The notes beneath the pieces were generated by a model. The model saw nothing but the letters and a program-made list of their open reading frames with translations. It was not told where the DNA came from and did no database searches. Positions 10,634-21,154 of a DNA stretch of 64,000 bases are shown here, in pieces; within the stretch, counting starts at the first letter, position 1; the number at the start of each line of letters is the position of its first letter. A program made the translations under genes and the position numbers. The stretch is from Locusta migratoria (lineage: Eukaryota > Arthropoda > Insecta > Orthoptera > Acrididae): contig JAOYRU010002393.1 of assembly GCA_026315105.1 (NCBI GenBank), positions 18,501-82,500 on the forward strand, given 5' to 3'.

Positions 10634-11983
10634 GAGCAAATTGTGCAACATGAAACGACAAGTCTGCGTCGGACCATGTCTCTTAATTTCCACACTGAGT
10701 GTTTATTTACCTGGCAGTAAACCCACGAGGCTGGCATAAAACGGCCGATCCAGATTTCGTGAAATGAAATAACATTTCTTTATGGAATGCATTTAGAAAA
10801 TTAAAACTTTCGTACCTATTCTCCCTACTAGGGACGAAAAAATAGAAACACTTTCTGTTATTATGTTACAGTTGCGACTTGACAAATTCGTTAGATAGTC
10901 CAAATTCGTAGCAAAACAATGTCGTTAAATTACACCTGACAAAGACAATAAAACTCGCCTTCAATTAATTCGCTTTTGAATCATTTACATTACAAAACGT
11001 TCCACTTCCATTTTTTATGTACTTATTTTAGCGTTCATTATGTCTGATTTAACTTATCCCCTCCCCCCACCGACCGACCACCACAACTTCGCCTAAATAA
11101 ATAAGAGTGTAGGTGATACGAATTACTCCCTGCCCCATAACGCTTATGCCTAATGCAAAGGGTAAAACGTTTAATTTTTTTTCCTTAGACTTTGCCATGT
11201 AAGGGGAAAATGACGGCATATACTGGATTCAAATAGCAAAGAACCCAACTAAGCTTTCACAATCCTACTGACAAACAAGAAAAATATTTCTTACCTTGTA
11301 GTTTCTATTTGTTCATAGGTGTTCAGTCAGTAACGTAACCAACAATGTATGCTCATTCTTGGTTTCTCTTGAATTCTACCAATGTGGGGTATGTTCAATG
11401 TGCACACTGTAAGGAATGCTGTCCAACATTCTTGGTCGTGTTTGACTGTCTGAGCTGTGGCGCTTCCGTTGCTAAGCAACAGACTCCAGCGATTGACAAT
11501 ACTGCCTCAATTAGCAACATTAAACTCTCTCCTCGTGATAGGTAATGTAACCTATTTTTTTTTTTTTTTTTTTTTTTTTACAGGGCGGAAAAGTCATCCC
11601 ACAAATGTCATTCGTCGTTACCATAGCAACAGGGAGAGCGTCTTTCTGATGGAAGGAGGGCCTGAGGCGGTAGACTGCACTTGTATGCCATCTTGCGGAG
11701 GATAGAGTGAGTTAGTTACTGCAGCAACGGTCCACGCCTGGACCGCGTGGTCCTCCCTTCCCGCGCGGTCCTCCCTCCCCGCGCAAAGTGCATCGATTTA
11801 CTTGGCAGTAGGCTGTAATTGCAACTACCTGACACTTAACTCGGCGGCTAAAAGCTGCATTCTAAGTAGAAACTGCAAGCATAGCGACCATGCTCTTTAA
11901 CAAGAGCTCTCGACGTCTTTCGTAATCGTCAAACATCTGTAGCGCGCGACGTTATAAATATTCGGCAGTGGGTGCGTGAAGGC

Positions 11984-12146
11984 ATACTTACCTGGCGTAG
12001 GAGACACCGTGATCATAAAGGCGGTTCTCCCAGGGCGAGACCTTTCCATTGCACTTCGGTTAGGTTGACCCCTGCGATTACCTCTAATGTAGGTAACTCG
12101 GGCGCATAATTTTTGGTAGTCGGGACTGCGTTCGCGCTGTCCCGTT
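11984..12146 (+). ncRNA. U1: U1 snRNA, unit 6
   Basis: Majority-type copy, no change seen. Confidence 0.96.
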
Positions 12147-12657
12147 CTCAAATTGTTTCAAAACTCAGCACGCAATAACAGAAGCTTGCCAGTATACAGC
12201 AAGCTGCAACTAGATAGGCACAAAACGGTTAGCTGCACGTCAAGGGACCTGGCGTCGAACCCAGAGCCACCCAGCGCGCGGCCCACTCCGCAACGACCTC
12301 GGACGTGCGCCCTTAGTAGCAGAAGCCACGACGACGCAACCCCCGCACAGCGTCCGAAAATAGCAGTCGGACAGCCATTTCGGCCCTTCTCTATCCATCG
12401 ATGATTGCGCACCGACGGTAAATCGGCGGTGCATCGACCCCTGCACGGCCGGCTAGTGTGATGGGGCGGTTGGGCCCACAGCAGCCGATGAGCGGCCGTA
12501 GGCGGTGCAGCGTGTATCGAGGTATAAGACGGGCCGAAATCAAGCGTCTAGCGTAGCGTCTTACGACTTGCAGACTTGCGGCACTTGGGGTGCTGGGGTC
12601 GTAGTCGGGTCGTGAACTGGAGACAACAAGAGCGAGAAAAATGAAAATGAAATTGCG

Positions 12658-12775
12658 GCCAACAGCACCCTGTTTTCCCAGGTGGTCACCCATCCAAGTA
12701 CTGACAAGGCCCGACGTTGCTTAACTTCGGTGATCGGACGAGAACCGGTGTTTTCAACGTGGTATGGCCGTTGGC
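12658..12775 (-). rRNA. 5S rRNA: 5S rRNA, unit 6
   Basis: Intact, identical by eye to unit 1. Confidence 0.97.
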
Positions 12776-14127
12776 GAGCAAATTGTGCAACATGAAACGA
12801 CAAGTCTGCGTCGGACCATGTCTCTTAATTTCCACACTGAGTGTTTATTTACCTGGCAGTAAACCCACGAGGCTGGCATAAAACGGCCGATCCAGATTTC
12901 GTGAAATGAAATAACATTTCTTTATGGAATGCATTTAGAAAATTAAAACTTTCGTACCTATTCTCCCTACTAGGGACGAAAAAATAGAAACACTTTCTGT
13001 TATTATGTTACAGTTGCGACTTGACAAATTCGTTAGATAGTCCAAATTCGTAGCAAAACAATGTCGTTAAATTACACCTGACAAAGACAATAAAACTCGC
13101 CTTCAATTAATTCGCTTTTGAATCATTTACATTACAAAACGTTCCACTTCCATTTTTTATGTACTTATTTTAGCGTTCATTATGTCTGATTTAACTTATC
13201 CCCTCCCCCCACCGACCGACCACCACAACTTCGCCTAAATAAATAAGAGTGTAGGTGATACGAATTACTCCCTGCCCCATAACGCTTATGCCTAATGCAA
13301 AGGGTAAAACGTTTAATTTTTTTTCCTTAGACTTTGCCATGTAAGGGGAAAATGACGGCATATACTGGATTCAAATAGCAAAGAACCCAACTAAGCTTTC
13401 ACAATCCTACTGACAAACAAGAAAAATATTTCTTACCTTGTAGTTTCTATTTGTTCATAGGTGTTCAGTCAGTAACGTAACCAACAATGTATGCTCATTC
13501 TTGGTTTCTCTTGAATTCTACCAATGTGGGGTATGTTCATTGTGCACACTGTAAGGAATGCTGTCCAACATTCTTGGTCGTGTTTGACTGTCTGAGCTGT
13601 GGCGCTTCCGTTGCTAAGCAACAGACTCCAGCGATTGACAATACTGCCTCAATTAGCAACATTAAACTCTCTCCTCGTGATAGGTAATGTAACCTATTTT
13701 TTTTTTTTTTTTTTTTTTTTTTTACAGGGCGGAAAAGTCATCCCACAAATGTCATTCGTCGTTACCATAGCAACAGGGAGAGCGTCTTTCTGATGGAAGG
13801 AGGGCCTGAGGCGGTAGACTGCACTTGTATGCCATCTTGCGGAGGATAGAGTGAGTTAGTTACTGCAGCAACGGTCCACGCCTGGACCGCGTGGTCCTCC
13901 CTTCCCGCGCGGTCCTCCCTCCCCGCGCAAAGTGCATCGATTTACTTGGCAGTAGGCTGTAATTGCAACTACCTGACACTTAACTCGGCGGCTAAAAGCT
14001 GCATTCTAAGTAGAAACTGCAAGCATAGCGACCATGCTCTTTAACAAGAGCTCTCGACGTCTTTCGTAATCGTCAAACATCTGTAGCGCGCGACGTTATA
14101 AATATTCGGCAGTGGGTGCGTGAAGGC

Positions 14128-14290
14128 ATACTTACCTGGCGTAGGAGACACCGTGATCATAAAGGCGGTTCTCCCAGGGCGAGACCTTTCCATTGCACTT
14201 CGGTTAGGTTGACCCCTGCGATTACCTCTAATGTAGGTAACTCGGGCGCATAATTTTTGGTAGTCGGGACTGCGTTCGCGCTGTCCCGTT
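14128..14290 (+). ncRNA. U1: U1 snRNA, unit 7
   Basis: Majority-type copy. The unit has a private A-to-T change in the left spacer at 13540. Confidence 0.96.
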
Positions 14291-14801
14291 CTCAAATTGT
14301 TTCAAAACTCAGCACGCAATAACAGAAGCTTGCCAGTATACAGCAAGCTGCAACTAGATAGGCACAAAACGGTTAGCTGCACGTCAAGGGACCTGGCGTC
14401 GAACCCAGAGCCACCCAGCGCGCGGCCCACTCCGCAACGACCTCGGACGTGCGCCCTTAGTAGCAGAAGCCACGACGACGCAACCCCCGCACAGCGTCCG
14501 AAAATAGCAGTCGGACAGCCATTTCGGCCCTTCTCTATCCATCGATGATTGCGCACCGACGGTAAATCGGCGGTGCATCGACCCCTGCACGGCCGGCTAG
14601 TGTGATGGGGCGGTTGGGCCCACAGCAGCCGATGAGCGGCCGTAGGCGGTGCAGCGTGTATCGAGGTATAAGACGGGCCGAAATCAAGCGTCTAGCGTAG
14701 CGTCTTACGACTTGCAGACTTGCGGCACTTGGGGTGCTGGGGTCGTAGTCGGGTCGTGAACTGGAGACAACAAGAGCGAGAAAAATGAAAATGAAATTGC
14801 G

Positions 14802-14919
14802 GCCAACAGCACCCTGTTTTCCCAGGTGGTCACCCATCCAAGTACTGACAAGGCCCGACGTTGCTTAACTTCGGTGATCGGACGAGAACCGGTGTTTTCA
14901 ACGTGGTATGGCCGTTGGC
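14802..14919 (-). rRNA. 5S rRNA: 5S rRNA, unit 7
   Basis: Intact, identical by eye to unit 1. Confidence 0.97.
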
Positions 14920-16269
14920 GAGCAAATTGTGCAACATGAAACGACAAGTCTGCGTCGGACCATGTCTCTTAATTTCCACACTGAGTGTTTATTTACCTGG
15001 CAGTAAACCCACGAGGCTGGCATAAAACGGCCGATCCAGATTTCGTGAAATGAAATAACATTTCTTTATGGAATGCATTTAGAAAATTAAAACTTTCGTA
15101 CCTATTCTCCCTACTAGGGACGAAAAAATAGAAACACTTTCTGTTATTATGTTACAGTTGCGACTTGACAAATTCGTTAGATAGTCCAAATTCGTAGCAA
15201 AACAATGTCGTTAAATTACACCTGACAAAGACAATAAAACTCGCCTTCAATTAATTCGCTTTTGAATCATTTACATTACAAAACGTTCCACTTCCATTTT
15301 TTATGTACTTATTTTAGCGTTCATTATGTCTGATTTAACTTATCCCCTCCCCCCACCGACCGACCACCACAACTTCGCCTAAATAAATAAGAGTGTAGGT
15401 GATACGAATTACTCCCTGCCCCATAACGCTTATGCCTAATGCAAAGGGTAAAACGTTTAATTTTTTTTCCTTAGACTTTGCCATGTAAGGGGAAAATGAC
15501 GGCATATACTGGATTCAAATAGCAAAGAACCCAACTAAGCTTTCACAATCCTACTGACAAACAAGAAAAATATTTCTTACCTTGTAGTTTCTATTTGTTC
15601 ATAGGTGTTCAGTCAGTAACGTAACCAACAATGTATGCTCATTCTTGGTTTCTCTTGAATTCTACCAATGTGGGGTATGTTCAATGTGCACACTGTAAGG
15701 AATGCTGTCCAACATTCTTGGTCGTGTTTGACTGTCTGAGCTGTGGCGCTTCCGTTGCTAAGCAACAGACTCCAGCGATTGACAATACTGCCTCAATTAG
15801 CAACATTAAACTCTCTCCTCGTGATAGGTAATGTAACCTATTTTTTTTTTTTTTTTTTTTTTTTTACAGGGCGGAAAAGTCATCCCACAAATGTCATTCG
15901 TCGTTACCATAGCAACAGGGAGAGCGTCTTTCTGATGGAAGGAGGGCCTGAGGCGGTAGACTGCACTTGTATGCCATCTTGCGGAGGATAGAGTGAGTTA
16001 GTTACTGCAGCAACGGTCCACGCCTGGACCGCGTGGTCCTCCCTTCCCGCGCGGTCCTCCCTCCCCGCGCAAAGTGCATCGATTTACTTGGCAGTAGGCT
16101 GTAATTGCAACTACCTGACACTTAACTCGGCGGCTAAAAGCTGCATTCTAAGTAGAAACTGCAAGCATAGCGACCATGCTCTTTAACAAGAGCTCTCGAC
16201 GTCTTTCGTAATCGTCAAACATCTGTAGCGCGCGACGTTATAAATATTCGGCAGTGGGTGCGTGAAGGC

Positions 16270-16295
16270 ATACTTACCTGGCGTAGGAGACACCG
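16270..16295 (+). pseudogene. U1: U1 snRNA 5' fragment, unit 8 (split by retrotransposon)
   Basis: Only U1 nt 1-26 remain, ending ...GACACCG; the retrotransposon sequence begins at the next base. The break falls exactly where the 5' strand of stem-loop I ends. The promoter upstream, including the TATA box at -31, is unchanged. The fragment includes the 5' splice-site-pairing segment but no Sm site, so it cannot yield a U1 snRNP. It would form the first 26 nt of any transcript made from this promoter into the element. Confidence 0.95.
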
Positions 16296-16318
16296 AGTCC
16301 TCGGCCTCGACGCTAGGT
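16276..16318 (+). promoter_or_regulatory. predicted hairpin across the U1/element 1 junction
   Basis: U1 nt 7-18 (ACCTGGCGTAGG) can pair with element sequence CCT(CG)ACGCTAGGT ending at 16318. This gives 12 base pairs including one G-U, with a 2-nt bulge. Inside lies a second stem, CCGA/TCGG with loop GTCC, which straddles the junction itself. The element half of the structure lies within a 24-nt block identical in the second element. The pairing replaces the helix that U1 nt 13-18 normally make with CCTGCG further down U1. This is a hand-made structure; the role is unknown. Confidence 0.55.
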
Positions 16319-16319
16319 G
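16296..16319 (+). promoter_or_regulatory. conserved 24-nt 5' terminus of the element
   Basis: The first 24 nt of element 1 are identical to those of element 2 (60305-60328); the two 5' UTRs diverge at once after it. Everything else I compared between the elements differs substantially, so this block is probably under strong selection for integration, RNA structure or translation. It contains CTCGG and CGCTAGGTG, which pair with flanking U1 sequence. Confidence 0.75.
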
Positions 16320-16393
16320 GAGCCTCTGACGCTGCGGCGGCGGCGCCGGCCTTCGCTCCCTGGTCTTCGCTTCGTTTCTTCGAGTTTGTGAGT

Positions 16394-17800
16394 ATGGAGA
16401 CGACGATCAACAGGGTTCATAGCATTCAGTGCATCTTTGATCGACGAGCACCTAGGCCGTCCGCCAATGATTTCCAGCGTTGGCTTGTTTTTGACGTAAA
16501 GATTCCTATTGAAGTGATTGACACGTTTCAGTTAGACTTTATTCTGTATTCGGTTTTTGTAAAGTTTACCTCTGCTGACGTGTTTGAGAAATATGTGTCC
16601 GAAAAGGTTGGCGTTCACGATTTCAAACACCATGACGGGTCTATTAGTAAAGTGCAAATTGTGCCATCTGGAGTTAGAAATGTTAGAGTTTTTAATGTTC
16701 CTCCCGAGTGTCCAAATGAACTAATCGGTCGTGCACTCTCTCCCTTCGGGAATGTGTTGGACATTGTAAATGAAAAGTGGGGCAGTGGGTACCTTATTCG
16801 CTGCAATAGTGGTGTGCGTTGTGTCCGCATGGATGTTCAACGGCAGATTCCGTCTTATTTAACGATCGTCGGCGTCCGCGCTCAGATTAGTTATGTTGGA
16901 CAATTACCAACTTGTTCAATATGTCACTCGACGGAACATTTGCGAATGTATTGCCCTCGTAGGCGTCCCGTGCAGTTGCCGCGAGCGCCTGACGTTACTG
17001 ACGAACAGATGTTTCCGCTGTTCAGTGACGTCACTCGACAACCGCCGACAGTGACTGATGTCATTCCCCCCGCGGATATTATGACGGACGTAGTAACCGA
17101 GGTCGCGTCAGGGGCGGCACCCAGTGCTCCCTGTCCGGTTCCTGGGTCTGATGTAGTGGTGACACCGACTACTTTACTTGCGGATACCGCACCGGCTGTT
17201 GTCCGGGCGGCTGAGGGAGAAGTTGACACATCTAGTCCAGCCCATTCGTCAGACATGGTTGTCGACATTTCGTCGTCGCCGGTTTCGGTTTCGTTGGCTG
17301 CCACTGAGGTGCAGGATAGTTTGACGGCGGTCGATTCTGAGATGCCCCCTCCTGTAGGAGTCGCCAAAACTGCTGTTCCGTCCGAGACAGGTCCTCAACC
17401 TCGTCGTCGTCGGAACAAGAATGGGAGGCGGGGCAAGAAAAGCGTGGACGATCAGGCGGGTGGGGCTTCGCAAACCTCTGCGGAAGGTAGTGGTAGTGAC
17501 GCGGAGTCGGTGGCGTCTGCTGCGTCTACGTCTTCGGTTTCTGAGGACCGTCGCGATCCAATGCGAGAACAGGGTCGTCACCTCGACGCCCTTCTCTCCT
17601 CTGTGAGGGATCGGGGCTTGGTACGACTAAAGCGCAAGAAAGGCCAATCTAGTGAGCAGACTTCGCAACGGACGAAAATCGTCTCCCAACCGTCAACGTC
17701 TGCGGAGGGAGTGGGTGGGGCGGGGTCACAACCCACCACCGATCTCACCAAGGACAAGATGGATTGGGCTGAGGACTGCGAAGGGGACGAATTTTATTAA
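16394..17800 (+). CDS. element 1 ORF1, gag-like RNA-binding protein
   Basis: The 468-residue protein is a retrotransposon ORF1 product, expected to bind element RNA in a ribonucleoprotein. A central region beginning VRNVRVFNVPPECPNE resembles the RRM-like domain of Tx1/L1-type ORF1 proteins. A single CCHC knuckle follows (C174, C177, H182, C187), then an acidic/Ser/Thr/Val-rich stretch, a basic block PRRRRNKNGRRGKK (about 336-349, a possible nuclear or nucleolar signal), and a C-terminal motif ending MDWAEDCEGDEFY. The frame is open upstream to a GTG at 16262, but that lies before the U1 start site. I chose the ATG at 16394 because it has A at -3 and G at +4 and aligns with the second element. 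ORF2 starts 12 nt after the stop. Confidence 0.88.
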   Translation: METTINRVHSIQCIFDRRAPRPSANDFQRWLVFDVKIPIEVIDTFQLDFILYSVFVKFTSADVFEKYVSEKVGVHDFKHHDGSISKVQIVPSGVRNVRVFNVPPECPNELIGRALSPFGNVLDIVNEKWGSGYLIRCNSGVRCVRMDVQRQIPSYLTIVGVRAQISYVGQLPTCSICHSTEHLRMYCPRRRPVQLPRAPDVTDEQMFPLFSDVTRQPPTVTDVIPPADIMTDVVTEVASGAAPSAPCPVPGSDVVVTPTTLLADTAPAVVRAAEGEVDTSSPAHSSDMVVDISSSPVSVSLAATEVQDSLTAVDSEMPPPVGVAKTAVPSETGPQPRRRRNKNGRRGKKSVDDQAGGASQTSAEGSGSDAESVASAASTSSVSEDRRDPMREQGRHLDALLSSVRDRGLVRLKRKKGQSSEQTSQRTKIVSQPSTSAEGVGGAGSQPTTDLTKDKMDWAEDCEGDEFY

Positions 17801-17812
17801 CATTGGTGGTAA

Positions 17813-20800
17813 ATGGCGTCTGGCTCATGTCCTTATAATGTCTTTACGGTAAATGCACAGCAGATGAGCAACCCATACAAAGCAATAGCCCTTAATGATT
17901 TTCTAAAAGACCATCGTTGTGATGTGGCGTTGCTACAGGAAATTACTCGGGAGGCGTTGCGGTACATGACGGACTTTGCAGTCATTGCAAATGTTGACCC
18001 CACATTGCCGACGGGTACTGCCATCCTGACCCGTCCAGGCACTGAAGTTACGGGAGTCACTTTATTGCCCAGCGGTCGCGCCATCTTGTGCAAAATCAAT
18101 GATGTCACTTTTGTTAATGTTTATGCGCCGTCTGGTGACATACCAGCACAGCGCCGATTTTTTGGGCAGGAACTTGTGGAACTTATAGGGCGGACACGCG
18201 ATGAAATCATTCTTGGAGGCGACTTTAACGCCGTTTTAGGCGACGCCGACCAACTCCCACGGCCGAACAAGAGTCCCGAACTGGCCGCACTAGTCGATGC
18301 CCTCCGTTTTCACGATACCTGGCGCATCCTCCATCCGAATGACACGGAATTTACTTATTTCCATCCCACGGGACGAAGTCGATTGGACAGGATTTATGTG
18401 TCGGCCGCTTTTCGAACTTATGTCCGTCAGGTACAAGTTCTCCCGGTTTTCTTTTCCGACCACTGTGGTTATCGTTGTCAAGTTCTTCTTCCTACCCAGC
18501 GACCCCCCCGTCGAACAAATGTATGGAAACTCAACTGCAGCCATCTGCTTGATGCAAATTTGGCTGAGGGCTTTCATGACTTATGGGACGTTTTGCTGCT
18601 TAAACGTCAGAATGCGGCGAATACTCTCGATTGGTGGCTTTCCATTGTGAAGCCGTCTATACGACGCTTCCTTATTGCGTACAGTCGGGAGAAAGCATAT
18701 TGGCGAACGGCCCATGCCAATTTTACCCTCCAATGTCTTCAGGATCTTGTTGACATTGTAACTGCAGATCCCGGTCAATTGCCGCAGCTTAAGCGTTTAA
18801 AAGCCCAACTCCTCTGTGAGATGCGTGCTAGGGGTGCCGGAATGGTGATTAGGAGCCAACCCCATGGGGAGATAGACGGCGAACCTGCTTCTGTCTACCA
18901 CCTCCACCGGGAGCGTCGTCGTCAGGAAACTCTCCACATCAGGGATTGGGTGGCCGTGGATGGTCAACGCACTCAGGATCAAAGGGTGATACATGCGGAA
19001 ATTTTCGATTATTTCGAACGTTTGTTCCAAGATACGCACATTGATGCACAGGCTCTGGATGTTATTTTACGTAATGTGACGTCTGTTTTAACACCTGCCC
19101 ACCGAGACGCCCTCCTGGCAGATTTTACTTCTGAAGATGTGCAGGATGCTCTGAAACGTAGTCCGAAGGGAAAGTCCCCGGGCTTGGACGGGTTACCTGT
19201 TGAATTTTATGTGCGTTTCTCTGATGTTTTAATTCCTGCTTTAACAGACATTGCCAATGAATTGCTCCACGGGGCTGTAGTCCCCCCTGACTTTACTGTG
19301 GGCAGCATCACCCTTGTTCCCAAAAATACCCGTGCAATTCCCAGTCTTAACACCATCCGGCCCATTACGCTTTTAAACGTAGACTATAAGATCATTGCCC
19401 GATGCTTCGCAAACCGTCTCAAAGCAGTCATGCCGTTCATCATTAGCCCCCAGCAGTATTGTGCAGTGCGCGATAGGAACATTTATGACGCCGTTCTGGC
19501 CTATCGCGACTGCATTGGACATGTGCGAGCCGACAGGACTAAACGTGCAGCGATACTCCTTATAGATTTTCAAAATGCATTTGACAGGATTAGTCATGTA
19601 TATATGCGACATGTGATGACCGCGATGGGATTTGGGCCGATTTTTACTGAGACTATCCAGTCTCTCCTCGGTACTGTCACATCCCGTATCAATGTTAACG
19701 GTTGCCTTAGTCGGCCGATACGAATACGTCGGTCCGTCAGACAGGGGTGTCCCCTTTCGATGGCTTTATTTGCCATCGCCTTGGATCCCCTTCTTCGGAC
19801 CATTGACGCCAACTGTGGTGGACTACTCGTGGGTGGAGCTCGTCTCACTTCCTGTGCATATGCTGATGACCTGGGCGTTTTTCTAGCTCACCCAGCAGAC
19901 GTCGACGTCTTACATGGCGTTCTACAGGGTTTTGAACGTGCGACGGGTGCCCTCATTAATCCGAGGAAGACGGTTCTCCTCCCCTTGGCGCGGTGGCCTC
20001 AGACTGTGCAGCCTACGTGGTATACGGTCCAGGACAAACACAAGGTCCTTGGTATCATCATGACCAATAACACACAACGGATGGCGACGTTAAATTGGAC
20101 CTCCACTCTGCACAGCATCCGGGCTCTGTGTCATTTGCATTCGACAAGGTTATTGGCTTTGCATGACAAGGTACACATCATTAATACCTCGATTCTGGCT
20201 AAAGCATGGTACCTGGCCCAGGTGCTTCCGGCACCTAAAGGTCTTGCTCATAGTATTACTTCTGCCATCTACTTTCTGTTGTGGCGTGGACACCTTTTCA
20301 AGCCATCTATGGCTACATGTACTCTCCCGCCCGAGTCTGGTGGATTGGGACTTGTGGACTTTCACGCTAAGTGTGCGGCGTTGCTGATTCGGAGGACGAC
20401 AGCGGTGATTGGCAAAGGACCTGCTAGTCCGACGGCCACACTTTTCCAGCGTTATCGGCCGCCGTCTGTGTCAGCGCCTGTGCAGATCATGCACATACCG
20501 TACCACTTAAATCATGTGCGCCAATACTTCCTCCAATCTAGTTATATCGCCGACGCCGATCTTTTTCAAAAACGGGTGAAAGATCTCACTCACGATCTAC
20601 GTGGATCTCCGGCCCCTAACAAGTGGGAGCTACGGTTGCCGGATAAGAATTGGAATACCATCTGGAAGAATATTTCTTCGCGTGTCCTACCGCCTAATAT
20701 TCGGGCAATTTGGTATCAGGTGGTTAATCGTACTATACCTACCAATGCTAAACGTCACGCTATTAAACTGTGTCCATCAGCTCTTTGTGTTACTTGTCGG

Positions 20801-21154
20801 TTAGTGGACACAGTTGAACATCGTTTTGTGTGCCGCCGTCACGTCGCTATATGGGATATCGCCAGAGACATGCTGAGACTGATCAACCGTGTCTCTATCA
20901 CCACCATCACTGTCGAAGACGCCGTTACCCCTGAATGGACCCCCTACCCTAATACAAAACAACATGCCACGCAATGGATTCTGGGACGCACTATATATTC
21001 GATTTTTACGATGGATACGACGGATTTTGTAGACTTTCTGTCGTATCTTTGGAGTGAACATGACAAAGAAATAAGGCAGACGGAATATAAAGAAACATAT
21101 GGTAACTTTTTGAAAGTTTCTTTGGAATATATATTTGCCAAGCACGGCATGTAA
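17813..21154 (+). CDS. element 1 ORF2, APE endonuclease/reverse transcriptase
   Basis: The 1113-residue protein should nick the U1 gene and copy element RNA into it by target-primed reverse transcription. Residues 1-230 form an APE-like endonuclease, with LLQEIT (E43), NVYAPSGD, GGDFN (D137) and FSDHC (S215, D216, H217). The reverse transcriptase spans about 430-730: GKSPGLDGLPVEFY (D459), LLIDFQNAFDR (D585), RQGCPLSMALF (near 643) and the catalytic YADD (683-686). A C-terminal CCHC follows (C992, C995, H1003, C1007), as in other APE-type elements. No RNase H domain is seen. All catalytic motifs are present. It lies in the frame of ORF1 but is separated from it by two in-frame stops, so a fusion by readthrough is unlikely and reinitiation is more likely. 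Confidence 0.95.
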   Translation: MASGSCPYNVFTVNAQQMSNPYKAIALNDFLKDHRCDVALLQEITREALRYMTDFAVIANVDPTLPTGTAILTRPGTEVTGVTLLPSGRAILCKINDVTFVNVYAPSGDIPAQRRFFGQELVELIGRTRDEIILGGDFNAVLGDADQLPRPNKSPELAALVDALRFHDTWRILHPNDTEFTYFHPTGRSRLDRIYVSAAFRTYVRQVQVLPVFFSDHCGYRCQVLLPTQRPPRRTNVWKLNCSHLLDANLAEGFHDLWDVLLLKRQNAANTLDWWLSIVKPSIRRFLIAYSREKAYWRTAHANFTLQCLQDLVDIVTADPGQLPQLKRLKAQLLCEMRARGAGMVIRSQPHGEIDGEPASVYHLHRERRRQETLHIRDWVAVDGQRTQDQRVIHAEIFDYFERLFQDTHIDAQALDVILRNVTSVLTPAHRDALLADFTSEDVQDALKRSPKGKSPGLDGLPVEFYVRFSDVLIPALTDIANELLHGAVVPPDFTVGSITLVPKNTRAIPSLNTIRPITLLNVDYKIIARCFANRLKAVMPFIISPQQYCAVRDRNIYDAVLAYRDCIGHVRADRTKRAAILLIDFQNAFDRISHVYMRHVMTAMGFGPIFTETIQSLLGTVTSRINVNGCLSRPIRIRRSVRQGCPLSMALFAIALDPLLRTIDANCGGLLVGGARLTSCAYADDLGVFLAHPADVDVLHGVLQGFERATGALINPRKTVLLPLARWPQTVQPTWYTVQDKHKVLGIIMTNNTQRMATLNWTSTLHSIRALCHLHSTRLLALHDKVHIINTSILAKAWYLAQVLPAPKGLAHSITSAIYFLLWRGHLFKPSMATCTLPPESGGLGLVDFHAKCAALLIRRTTAVIGKGPASPTATLFQRYRPPSVSAPVQIMHIPYHLNHVRQYFLQSSYIADADLFQKRVKDLTHDLRGSPAPNKWELRLPDKNWNTIWKNISSRVLPPNIRAIWYQVVNRTIPTNAKRHAIKLCPSALCVTCRLVDTVEHRFVCRRHVAIWDIARDMLRLINRVSITTITVEDAVTPEWTPYPNTKQHATQWILGRTIYSIFTMDTTDFVDFLSYLWSEHDKEIRQTEYKETYGNFLKVSLEYIFAKHGM

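Noticed and set aside
16262..16393. N-terminal extension of ORF1 through the U1 fragment from a GTG
   Set aside because: The GTG lies 8 nt before the U1 start site and there is no AUG in the leader, so normal initiation there is not expected. The open frame is short enough to be chance.
16270..16420. Possible HDV-like self-cleaving ribozyme at the element 5' end, as in R2
   Set aside because: I could not fit the nested double pseudoknot with its catalytic C. The pairing found instead uses upstream U1 sequence, which a cleaving ribozyme would remove.
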